Positions 51,210-57,926 of a stretch of 57,926 bases of DNA are shown here, piece after piece (positions within the stretch are counted from its first letter, which is position 1; the number at the start of each line of letters is the position of its first letter). A program made the position numbers and the translations under genes. The notes beneath the pieces were generated by a model that did not search any database, had not been told where the DNA came from, and saw nothing but the letters and a program-made list of their open reading frames with translations. Source of the DNA: RGIG5472 sp051867615 (GTDB lineage Bacteria; Bacillota; Clostridia; Oscillospirales; Oscillospiraceae); the NCBI GenBank assembly GCA_051867615.1, contig JBJDYU010000034.1, forward strand, positions 1-57,926, given 5' to 3'.

Positions 51210-53372
51210 ATGAAGAGAAGGTTAGTTAGTTTGTTCCTGGCTATGCTGCTGGGCCTGAGCCTGGTCGCATGCGGGAGCTCCGGAGGCGGAACCAATGATG
51301 AAGGCAACATCGACGACGTCGATACCAGCGAGATGAGCTATGACGAGCTCTCCAACTACATCTACGGCGAAGTCCTTGGCGAGTTCTATGAGACCTATCA
51401 GGCCGCTAAGGAATGCACCAATGTTTCGGAGAGATTCGCGCTGATGGCTATCGCGGAAGCGAAGCTGCTGGAGTCCGGCGTCATGCTGCCCACCTATACC
51501 GCCGGCGGCAGATACGCGATCTCCCGCGTGGCTCCCTACTCCGTGAGCTACTCCCTCTGGGGCAGCGACTATGAGCGCTATCATCAGGCTCTGGTCACCA
51601 CTGAGTTCATCACCACCGAAGACCGCACCGAAATGAAGGCGAAGTGGAATGAGCTCCGCGGCACCGGCACCTATGAGTCCTGGGCCAAGTCCTTCCTGCA
51701 GCAGAAGGGCTACACCCTGAAGGATGAGTATCACCTGATCTACAGCGCCAACCCCACCACCTGGGACGAGTTCACCAGCTATCTGGCTTCCGACAGCGCC
51801 GCTATCGTCAACACCTATGACGGCCTGTATGAGTATGACTGCGAAGGCTTCATCCAGCCCGCGCTGGCCACCAGCTATGACGTCTCCGAGGACGGCTGCG
51901 TCTACACCTTCCATCTGCGCGAGGGCGTGATGTGGGTCGACTCCCAGGGCCGCGAGATCGCTGAGGTCGTGGCTGACGACTTCGTCGCCGGTATGCAGCA
52001 CCTGCTGGACGCCCAGTCCGGTATTGAGTATCTGGCCGGCGCTTACGGCGGCTGCAACATCGTCAACGCGGACGCTTACATGGCCGGCGAAGTGACCGAT
52101 TTCGCTGAAGTCGGCGTGAAGGCTCTGGACGATTACACCGTGGAGTACACCCTGGCTGCCCCCTGCTCCTTCTTCGATACCATGCTGGGCTACACCACCT
52201 TCGCTCCTCTGTGCCGCACCTTCTATGAGTCCATGGGCGGCAAGTTCGGCGCTGAGTATGATCCCACCGCTTCCAACTACACCTACGGTCTGGATCCCAA
52301 CTCCATCGCTTACTGCGGTCCCTATCTGGTGACCAGCGCCACCGAGAACAACTCCATCGTTTTCGCGGCCAACGAGAGCTACTGGAACAAGGACAACATC
52401 AACATCAAGAAGATCGTGTGGCACTATGACGATGCTTCCGATGTGACCAAGACCTATCGTGACGCCATCAACGGCACCATCGACGGTGTGAGCCTGAACA
52501 CCTCCACCATGGAGACCGCCAAGGCCGAGGGTGTGTACGACAAGTACGCCTACATCTCCACCACCGACGCGACCTCTTACATGGCTTACTTCAACCTGAA
52601 CCGCGCCGCGTTCAACAACTACAACGATGAGAACAAGGTCGTCTCTCCCCAGTCTGCTGACGACGCTACGAGAACTCTGGCGGCCATGCACAACGTGCAC
52701 TTCCGCAGAGCGCTGTGCTTCTCCGTTGACAGAGCGGCTTACAATGCCCAGGCTGTCGGCGAGTCCCTGAAGTACAACTCCCTGCGTAACTCCTACGTGC
52801 CCGGCCACTTCGTGTCCCTGGAAGAGGACACCACCGTGAGCATCAACGGCACTGACACCACCTTCCCCGCCGGCACCTACTATGGCGAGATCCTGCAGGC
52901 TCAGCTGGATGCGGATGAGTTCCCCGTTGTTGCCTGGGATCCCAACGCCAATGACGGCCTCGGCCTCGGCGACGGCTATGACGGCTGGTACAACCCCGAG
53001 AACGCGGCTGCTGAGCTGGAGCGTGCCATTGCCGATCTGGCTGAGAACGGCATCGAGGTCACCGAGGAGAACCCCATCTACATCGACCTGCCTTATGTGA
53101 GCAGCATTGAGCTGTATTCCAACAAGGCCAACGCCTTCAAGCAGTCCGTGGAGTCCGCTCTGGGCGGCAAGGTCATCGTCAATCTGGTGTCCTGCTCCGA
53201 TATCACCGAGTGGTATTACTGCGGTTACTACACCAGCTACGGCTACGAGTCCAACTTCGACGTGTATGACCTGACCGGCTGGATTCCTGACTTCGGTGAT
53301 CCCTGCTCCTACCTCGACACCATGCTGCCTGATTATCAGGGCTATCAGACCAAGTGCCTGGGCATCTATTAA
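51210..53372 (+). CDS. Oligopeptide-binding lipoprotein (OppA/SBP_bac_5), apparently circularly permuted
   Basis: This 720-residue lipoprotein starts at ATG 51210 behind AAAGGAGG, with lipobox LVAC (C21). Residues 172 onward follow the SBP_bac_5 order (LIYSANPTTWDEFTSYLASD, YTFHLREGVMWVDSQG and so on). The protein stops at GWIPDFGDPCSYLDTM, where family members normally go on for another 100 or so residues. A segment like that missing end (ERFALMAIAEAKLLESGVML, then GGRYAISRVAPYSVSY) lies at the N-terminus, residues 72-148. This indicates circular permutation. It would bind peptides for the transporter encoded upstream, but has its own very strong promoter and leader. Confidence 0.87.
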   Translation: MKRRLVSLFLAMLLGLSLVACGSSGGGTNDEGNIDDVDTSEMSYDELSNYIYGEVLGEFYETYQAAKECTNVSERFALMAIAEAKLLESGVMLPTYTAGGRYAISRVAPYSVSYSLWGSDYERYHQALVTTEFITTEDRTEMKAKWNELRGTGTYESWAKSFLQQKGYTLKDEYHLIYSANPTTWDEFTSYLASDSAAIVNTYDGLYEYDCEGFIQPALATSYDVSEDGCVYTFHLREGVMWVDSQGREIAEVVADDFVAGMQHLLDAQSGIEYLAGAYGGCNIVNADAYMAGEVTDFAEVGVKALDDYTVEYTLAAPCSFFDTMLGYTTFAPLCRTFYESMGGKFGAEYDPTASNYTYGLDPNSIAYCGPYLVTSATENNSIVFAANESYWNKDNINIKKIVWHYDDASDVTKTYRDAINGTIDGVSLNTSTMETAKAEGVYDKYAYISTTDATSYMAYFNLNRAAFNNYNDENKVVSPQSADDATRTLAAMHNVHFRRALCFSVDRAAYNAQAVGESLKYNSLRNSYVPGHFVSLEEDTTVSINGTDTTFPAGTYYGEILQAQLDADEFPVVAWDPNANDGLGLGDGYDGWYNPENAAAELERAIADLAENGIEVTEENPIYIDLPYVSSIELYSNKANAFKQSVESALGGKVIVNLVSCSDITEWYYCGYYTSYGYESNFDVYDLTGWIPDFGDPCSYLDTMLPDYQGYQTKCLGIY

Positions 53373-53435
53373 TCAGCAATCTATGAACCCTACTGTCCGG
53401 GCTCATAGCGGCAGTATCTGATTGTACTTAAGAAT

Positions 53436-53469
53436 AAAGGGTGAACGGCTTTCGCCGTTCACCCTTTTA
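53436..53469 (+). terminator. Rho-independent terminator after oppA-like gene
   Basis: AAAGGGTGAACGGC (53436-53449) and GCCGTTCACCCTTT (53454-53467) form a perfect 14-bp stem ending in TTTT. Confidence 0.92.
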
Positions 53470-53608
53470 ATTTTCCATTGCTCTCCCGGGCTTCAGCGCG
53501 GGCTGTAGGCGCTTCGTATCTCTGCCGCGGTCTACCCCTCCCAAGGGTAAAACGGCGTTACACAGGCAATCTGTGGCTCCGGCAGAGGCCTGTCGCACCG
53601 CAGAAACA

Positions 53609-53654
53609 ATATGCTCCCCTATGGAAAAGCACCGCCTTCCACAGGGGAGCATAT
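53609..53654. repeat. Long palindrome downstream of metA
   Basis: ATATGCTCCCCT (53609-53620) pairs with AGGGGAGCATAT (53643-53654) and inner TGGAA pairs with TTCCA. In the metA direction it is followed by TTGTTT, so it may terminate metA. Confidence 0.7.
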
Positions 53655-53682
53655 CCGTTTTTCAGCGTTCCGGGCGGCGCGC

Positions 53683-54624
53683 TCATTCCTCCGCCGAGTG
53701 CCCAACGGGGAAAGGCGCGGAGAGATCGTACGGCGAGGTCTGGTAAACGAAATAGTTGAGCCAGTTGGAGTACAGCAGGTTGGCGCAGGACCGCCATCTG
53801 ACCACCGGCTCCAGCGCAGGATCGTCGTTTGGGAAGTAGTGCTTGGGAAGCTGAATGTCCACGCCGGCGGCCACGTCCCGCAGATACTCCTTTTTCAGCG
53901 TATCGCGGTCATATTCCGCGTGTCCCATCAGGAAGATCTGCCGCCCGCCCTCGGTCTTGACGGCGTAAACGCCCGCCTCCGGCGAGGCCGCCAGCACCTT
54001 CAGCCCCGGCACGGCCTCGATATCCGCGCGGTCCACGGTGGTATTGCGGGAGTGCGGCACCCAGAACCGGTCGTCGAAGCCGCGGAAGAGGATGAAATTG
54101 GGGTCTGTCACCGTATGCTCGAACACGCCGAACAGCTTCTGCGGCAGCTGCCGCTTGGGGATGCCGTAGTGGTAGTACAGCCCCGCCTGCGCGCCCCAGC
54201 AGATGTGGAGGGTGGAGTGGACAGAGGTCTTGCTCCACTCCATGATCTCGCACAGCTCCGGCCAGTAGTCCACCTCCTCAAAGGGCAGGTGCTCCACCGG
54301 CGCGCCGGTGATGACCAGACCGTCGAATTTCCGGTGCTTCACCTCGTCGAAGGTCTTGTAAAAGGAAAGCATATGCTCCTGGGGCGTATTTTTGGAGGTG
54401 TGGCTGCGGGGCGAGATCAGCTCAAGCTCGATCTGCAGCGGCGTATTGCCCAGCACCCGGGCAAACTGCGTCTCCGTGTCCACCTTGGTGGGCATCAGGT
54501 TCAGCAGCAGGATGCGCAAAGGGCGGATGTCCTGCGTCATGGCCCGGGTCTCCGTCATGACGAAAATATTCTCTCTTGTCAGCGTTTCCGTGGCTGGCAG
54601 TTGGTTGGGGATCTTGATAGGCAA
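53683..54624 (-). CDS. metA: Homoserine O-acetyltransferase (MetA type)
   Basis: This 313-residue acyltransferase for methionine synthesis has catalytic C142 (HICWGAQAG) and H236/E238 (MGHAEYD). Residue 111 is Glu (TGAPVEHLPFEEV); in this family Glu at 111 goes with acetyl-CoA and Gly with succinyl-CoA, so the product is O-acetylhomoserine. That matches the substrate of the divergent MetY. TTG 54624 is the start, with AAAGGAGGG 7 bases upstream. A T-box lies directly upstream, so transcription should rise when methionyl-tRNA is uncharged. Confidence 0.93.
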   Translation of the reverse strand: MPIKIPNQLPATETLTRENIFVMTETRAMTQDIRPLRILLLNLMPTKVDTETQFARVLGNTPLQIELELISPRSHTSKNTPQEHMLSFYKTFDEVKHRKFDGLVITGAPVEHLPFEEVDYWPELCEIMEWSKTSVHSTLHICWGAQAGLYYHYGIPKRQLPQKLFGVFEHTVTDPNFILFRGFDDRFWVPHSRNTTVDRADIEAVPGLKVLAASPEAGVYAVKTEGGRQIFLMGHAEYDRDTLKKEYLRDVAAGVDIQLPKHYFPNDDPALEPVVRWRSCANLLYSNWLNYFVYQTSPYDLSAPFPVGHSAEE

Positions 54625-54706
54625 GACGGCTCCCTCCTTTTATGATAAGCTGGGCGGCACGCCGGGACGGACCACGTCCGGCTCTGTTTGCTGCGCTTAC
54701 GGCGGC

Positions 54707-54986
54707 AAAAATAAAACGCCCGTCCTCCATTTCCATAGAAGACGAGCGAAACACCCGTGGTACCACTTCTGTTCATCCCGGCAAAGCCGGGACCTCCTTG
54801 CGGGCGTCCAGCAACGCCCTCTGCTGTAACGGGCATCCCCGCCGCACCCTGACTTTCGCTCGGGCACGGGGCTCCGGAACCATGTTCGCCTGCCGCCTGC
54901 CTGTCCCCTTTCAGCCATCGGGGACTCTCTGTGAGGTGGTTCGCAGGGTACTCTTTCCTTCATCGCGCTTTGACCTGTTAAAGTTA
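54707..54986 (-). promoter_or_regulatory. T-box riboswitch upstream of metA
   Basis: Read on the minus strand, the leader has a stem I region with GAAAGAGTA, a likely ATG specifier in GAACATGG (54883-54881), and the T-box core AAGTGGTACCACGGG (54768-54754). It ends in a terminator, CGCTCGTCTTC/GAGGACGGGCG (54748-54717), followed by TTTTATTTT. The order and spacing are those of tRNA-sensing T-boxes. An ATG specifier fits the methionine gene that follows. Confidence 0.88.
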
Positions 54987-54992
54987 CTTAAG

Positions 54993-55021
54993 AGTATAGG
55001 CTGAAATCGCCCGCTTGTCAA
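54993..55021 (-). promoter_or_regulatory. Promoter of T-box/metA
   Basis: Minus-strand TTGACA (55021-55016) and TATACT (54998-54993) are 17 bases apart, with the T-box starting just downstream. Confidence 0.88.
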
Positions 55022-55080
55022 GGAGAAATGCAGTGGGGAGACAGGCTTCCAAATTTACAGGGAAAATTTTCAAAATCCTA

Positions 55081-55109
55081 TTGACAACAAAAACGGTCAG
55101 GGTTATAAT
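55081..55109 (+). promoter_or_regulatory. Consensus promoter of metY leader
   Basis: TTGACA (55081-55086) and TATAAT (55104-55109) are 17 bases apart, divergent from the metA promoter. The start point should be near 55116, leaving a leader of about 290 bases. Confidence 0.9.
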
Positions 55110-55164
55110 ACCGACAAACCAAGCAATGATATAGGTTAATTCAGATGTAAGGAGGCGACCCGGT

Positions 55165-55284
55165 ATGAGGCATACGTTTCTCAAGCTCCTGCGAAGCAAT
55201 TTCCGCTGTGGACGAATGCTGCACTCCCGGGCTGCCCATATGGCCGGGCGTTTTGCCGCGCCCACGGTTCACCCCTGTCGGTAA
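55165..55284 (+). CDS. Putative leader peptide of metY
   Basis: A 39-codon frame starts at ATG 55165 with AAGGAGG 9 bases upstream, a stronger ribosome site than many genes here. The peptide is basic (MRHTFLKLLRSNFRCGRMLH and onward to VHPCR) and has two Cys (C15, C38) and two internal Met codons (M18, M26). It lies in the leader between the metY promoter and an intrinsic terminator. Codons 21-23 contain TCCCGGGCT, an exact copy of the terminator's right arm. I infer a leader peptide for ribosome-mediated attenuation; the sensed amino acid could be Cys or Met. No homologue was checked. Confidence 0.5.
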   Translation: MRHTFLKLLRSNFRCGRMLHSRAAHMAGRFAAPTVHPCR

Positions 55285-55308
55285 GACATCGGGTCCTGCG
55301 CCATACAC

Positions 55309-55344
55309 AGTCCGGGAGCTATCACAGCCTTCCCGGGCTTTTTT
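55309..55344 (+). terminator. Intrinsic terminator/attenuator in metY leader
   Basis: AGTCCGGGA (55309-55317) and TCCCGGGCT (55331-55339) form a 9-bp stem with one G-T pair, followed by TTTTTT. TCCCGGGCT also occurs at 55225-55233 and could pair with the same left arm as an antiterminator. Confidence 0.8.
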
Positions 55345-55409
55345 GTTCCCCTCTCCAGATCCAACATCTTCCCTCCCATCAAAACATAACAGAAAGAGGT
55401 ACATGAATC

Positions 55410-56693
55410 ATGAGCAACTATAAATTCGAGACTCTGCAGCTCCACGTTGGTCAGGAGCAGCCCGATCCCGCCACCGACGCCCGCGCGGTGCCTATCTACG
55501 CCACCACCTCTTATGTGTTCCACAACTCCGCCCACGCGGCGGCCCGCTTCGATCTGAGCGACGCCGGCAACATCTACGGCCGCCTGACCAACTCCACCCA
55601 GGACGTGCTGGAAAAGCGCCTGGCGGCCCTTGAGGGCGGCGTAGCCGCGCTGGCGCTGGCCTCCGGCGCCGCGGCCATCACCTATACCATCCAGGCGCTG
55701 GCCCAGCAGGGCGACCATATCGTGGCCCAGAAGACCATTTACGGCGGCAGCTACAACCTGCTGGCCCACACCCTGCCCCAGTTCGGCGTGACCACCACCT
55801 TTGTGGACGCGCACAAGCTGGAGGAAGTGGAGAACGCCATCCAGCCCAACACCAAGGCGGTCTATCTGGAGACGCTGGGCAACCCCAACTCCGACATTCC
55901 CGACATCGACGCCATCGCGGCCATCGCCCACAGGCACGGCCTGCCGCTTGTCATCGACAACACCTTCGGCACGCCCTACCTGATCCGGCCCATCGAGCAC
56001 GGCGCGGATATCGTGGTCCACTCCGCCACCAAGTTCATCGGCGGCCACGGCACCACGCTGGGCGGCATCATCGTGGACGGCGGCAAGTTTGACTGGAAGG
56101 CCAGCGGCAGATACGCCCCCATCGCCGATCCCAACCCCAGCTATCACGGTGTGAGCTTCGTGGACGCCGCCGGCCCCGCCGCCTTCGTGACCTACATCCG
56201 CGCCATTTTGCTGCGGGACACCGGCGCCTGCATCTCCCCCTTCGCCGCCTTCCTGCTGCTGCAGGGCGTGGAGACCCTGTCCCTGCGGCTGGACCGCCAC
56301 GCGGAAAACACCAAAAAGGTGGTGGAGTTCCTCTCGAAGCACCCCCAGGTGGAAAGAGTCAACCACCCCTCCCTGCCCGATCACCCCGACCACGCGCTGT
56401 ATGAGAAGTACTTCCCGAACGGCGGCGCGTCCATCTTCACCTTTGAGATCAAAGGCGGCGTGGCGGAGGCTCACAAGTTCATCGACAATCTGGAGATCTT
56501 CTCCCTGCTCGCGAACGTGGCCGACGTAAAGAGCCTGGTCATCCATCCCGCCACCACCACCCACGGCCAGCTCACCCCGGAGGAGCTGCAGGATCAGGGC
56601 ATCAAGCCCAACACCATCCGCCTGTCCATCGGCACCGAGCATATCGACGATATCATCGCGGACCTCGAAAAGGGTTTCGCCGCGGTGCGGTAA
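55410..56693 (+). CDS. metY: O-acetylhomoserine sulfhydrylase / aminocarboxypropyltransferase
   Basis: This 427-residue PLP enzyme of the Cys/Met metabolism family has the cofactor lysine K208 in VHSATKFIGGHGTTLGG, IDNTFGTPYLIRP, and the N-terminal ETLQLHVGQE, YATTSYVF and YGRLTNSTQ segments. The length and the long HGVSF-DAAGPAAF insertion fit MetY rather than the shorter MetB/MetC. It makes homocysteine from O-acetylhomoserine and sulfide, directly using the product of the divergent metA. GAAAGAGG lies before ATG 55410. Confidence 0.94.
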   Translation: MSNYKFETLQLHVGQEQPDPATDARAVPIYATTSYVFHNSAHAAARFDLSDAGNIYGRLTNSTQDVLEKRLAALEGGVAALALASGAAAITYTIQALAQQGDHIVAQKTIYGGSYNLLAHTLPQFGVTTTFVDAHKLEEVENAIQPNTKAVYLETLGNPNSDIPDIDAIAAIAHRHGLPLVIDNTFGTPYLIRPIEHGADIVVHSATKFIGGHGTTLGGIIVDGGKFDWKASGRYAPIADPNPSYHGVSFVDAAGPAAFVTYIRAILLRDTGACISPFAAFLLLQGVETLSLRLDRHAENTKKVVEFLSKHPQVERVNHPSLPDHPDHALYEKYFPNGGASIFTFEIKGGVAEAHKFIDNLEIFSLLANVADVKSLVIHPATTTHGQLTPEELQDQGIKPNTIRLSIGTEHIDDIIADLEKGFAAVR

Positions 56694-56778
56694 GCGTTCC
56701 GGAGCCCGCGCCGGGTTCCCCCTCCGCCGGTGCATACAGGCTCCGCCCGAATAACGGCAGGCCCTGAGCGGGCATGAT

Positions 56779-56812
56779 AATACGGCCAGCGCCTTTTGGC
56801 GCTGGCCGTATT
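56779..56812. terminator. Bidirectional terminator between metY and membrane protein gene
   Basis: AATACGGCCAGCGCC-TTTT-GGCGCTGGCCGTATT forms a 15-bp perfect stem with TATTTAT on one side and ATTATCATG on the other. Confidence 0.85.
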
Positions 56813-56848
56813 ATTTATAGTGGCTGTTTTCCGCCTTTCAGGGGGCTT

Positions 56849-57745
56849 TCACTCCCGGCTGTCGTCCGCTTCCGGCGCAGGCGCCTTTTCCCGAGCCTGG
56901 GCCAGATAGTCCCGGTCTGCGGCCTTGGGGCTGGGAACGAAGCTCTGTGCCGCCGTCCGCCGCTGTCCCTTGCTCTTGGCGTAGAAAAAGCCCGCCACGG
57001 AGAATACCACCGCGCCGATGAAGTTCACGAACAGGTCCTTCATGGTGTCGATGAGACCAAGTTCCAGATAGCCGCCCAGGCCCAGGCTCTCGCCATTCAC
57101 CGCTGCGTCGGTGATCCCGGTGACAGCCACCACCTTATTGGAGCGGGTGGGGTCCAGCGCCACGGTGTAGATGGCGTTCACCACGGTATCCTTCTGCATA
57201 TCGGTATGGAAGAACCAGTCCATGCCGAATTCAAAGAACTCCCACAGTACGCCGATGGTCATGGAGAAGCAGAAGGCCACCAACGCCAGAAAGAAGGGCG
57301 ACAGGTCGAAGGTCAGCCGCTCATCATCGTTCAGCAGCAGGACCAGCGAGAATCCCACCGCCGCGGCCAGAAAGCCGTTGAGAGTGTGGAGCATGGTGTC
57401 CCAGTGGGGGACGTTCACATAAAAGGCGTTGACCTCCCCCAGGATCTCCGCCGCGAAGATGAAGCACAGGATGGTGACCTCCAGCGCCGGCGGCAGCTCG
57501 ATCCGCAGGCGCACCTGTATCCAGCTGGGGATATACAGCAGGATCACCGTCAGGATGCAGAAGAACATTCCCTCAAAGTTGTGGAGGAAGAACTGGCGCA
57601 CCATCACCACGAATACCAGCAGGCGGAGTACATAGAACACCACAAAGGAGCTTCTGTGCTCCCGCAGCTCCCGGCTCATGGCCTCCTTGAAGGTCTGCTT
57701 CCGCCACTGTCTTTCCCGTTTCCGTTTCTGTCTTGCCTGCTTCAT
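56849..57745 (-). CDS. Multi-pass membrane protein of unknown function
   Basis: This 298-residue protein starts at ATG 57745, where GGAGGG lies 6 bases upstream; the frame is open further up without a ribosome site. A basic N-terminus (KQARQKRKRERQWRKQ) is followed by about seven hydrophobic helices and a charged, Ala/Pro-rich C-terminal tail. The segment NVPHWDTMLHTLNGFLAAAVGF, with a conserved-looking histidine in a helix, and GVLWEFFEFGMDWFF recall YjdF/DUF2238-type membrane proteins; this is a weak match by eye. It stands alone and the function is unknown. Confidence 0.6.
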   Translation of the reverse strand: MKQARQKRKRERQWRKQTFKEAMSRELREHRSSFVVFYVLRLLVFVVMVRQFFLHNFEGMFFCILTVILLYIPSWIQVRLRIELPPALEVTILCFIFAAEILGEVNAFYVNVPHWDTMLHTLNGFLAAAVGFSLVLLLNDDERLTFDLSPFFLALVAFCFSMTIGVLWEFFEFGMDWFFHTDMQKDTVVNAIYTVALDPTRSNKVVAVTGITDAAVNGESLGLGGYLELGLIDTMKDLFVNFIGAVVFSVAGFFYAKSKGQRRTAAQSFVPSPKAADRDYLAQAREKAPAPEADDSRE

Positions 57746-57926
57746 AGGCTTCCCTCCGTCGCTTCCCAAGTCAGCGCGGCCTGCCGGCCGCAGCTCAAAT
57801 ACGATACAGATATGATACCATAAGGCCGCGCTTACGCGCAAGCGGCGCTTTGGCCGCTTGCCAAACGCGGCTGTAGGATTGTCAAACATATTGGACAGCA
57901 AATTCGATGGGAGAAAGCCAGTGGAG

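Larger units (their letters stand above)
53373..53682. other. Gene-free stretch between oppA-like gene and metA
   Basis: It contains a terminator (53436-53469) and a long palindrome (53609-53654). No frame with a ribosome site or family signal is seen. Short open frames on both strands are low in plausibility. Confidence 0.5.

Noticed and set aside
51210..53372. C-terminal truncation of the oppA-like gene by frameshift
   Set aside because: The missing lobe segment is found at the N-terminus and the stop is followed by a clean terminator, so permutation explains it better.
55110..55409. SAM riboswitch upstream of metY
   Set aside because: Conserved S-box segments are absent; a leader ORF and a terminator with duplicated arm are seen instead.
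1..57926. tRNA or rRNA genes
   Set aside because: No cloverleaf with GTTCNANNC or conserved rRNA segments was noticed by eye; a dedicated scan was not possible.

Overview
The window looks like chromosome from a Gram-positive gut anaerobe of the Oscillospiraceae (Flavonifractor/Oscillibacter-like). This rests on GC-rich codon use, spoIIE, the rimP-nusA-ylxRQ-infB-rbfA order, many SLH/InlB-repeat surface proteins and AGGAGG ribosome sites. Genus and species cannot be fixed from the sequence alone.

Bases 1 to about 8500 are a mobile-element segment of lower GC. A MobV relaxase (TnpZ-like) with an oriT-like palindrome lies at the left and a TnpV gene at the right. Between them is a minus-strand cargo operon (7536 to 1537) driven by a consensus promoter. 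It encodes an XRE-PIN protein, a PIN-kinase-zinc-finger-CFI-box protein, a TerY-like vWA protein, a 42-residue small ORF, a second vWA protein and a PP2C phosphatase with a winged-helix tail. This resembles the TerY-P (vWA + kinase + PP2C) triad, which is linked to phage defence, but with two PIN domains added and a small ORF coupled by stop-start overlaps. It is the best candidate for an undescribed system here.

Bases 8.6-19.8 kb are a surface-protein island: three large secreted SLH proteins, a NarL-type response regulator, a receiver-only protein and a TetR regulator. Bases 20.2-22.7 kb hold a truncated SDR, a PHP phosphatase, a small protein and a nucleotidyltransferase. Bases 22.8-25.8 kb are a Fur-family regulator with a zinc ABC importer (znuA-C-B). 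Bases 25.9-34.2 kb are the conserved translation/transcription operon rimP to ribF. They are followed by spoIIE, dus, a queT-like transporter with a structured leader, and rpsF-ssb-rpsR.

Bases 39.8-43.6 kb (minus) encode a nucleoside phosphorylase and two SLH-anchored lysozymes (GH25, GH24). Bases 43.9-53.4 kb are an oligopeptide ABC transporter with odd parts: a large ectodomain in the OppB-like permease, a 235-residue coiled insertion in the OppD-like ATPase, a membrane tail on the OppF-like ATPase, a degenerate ApbE-like protein, and a substrate-binding lipoprotein that appears circularly permuted. The last gene follows a leader with a terminator and a competing antiterminator.

Bases 53.7-56.7 kb form a divergent methionine locus. 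metA (acetyl type) sits behind a T-box, and metY behind a leader that contains a translatable peptide and a terminator with a duplicated arm. The window ends in a membrane protein of unknown role. No rRNA, tRNA or CRISPR array was seen.
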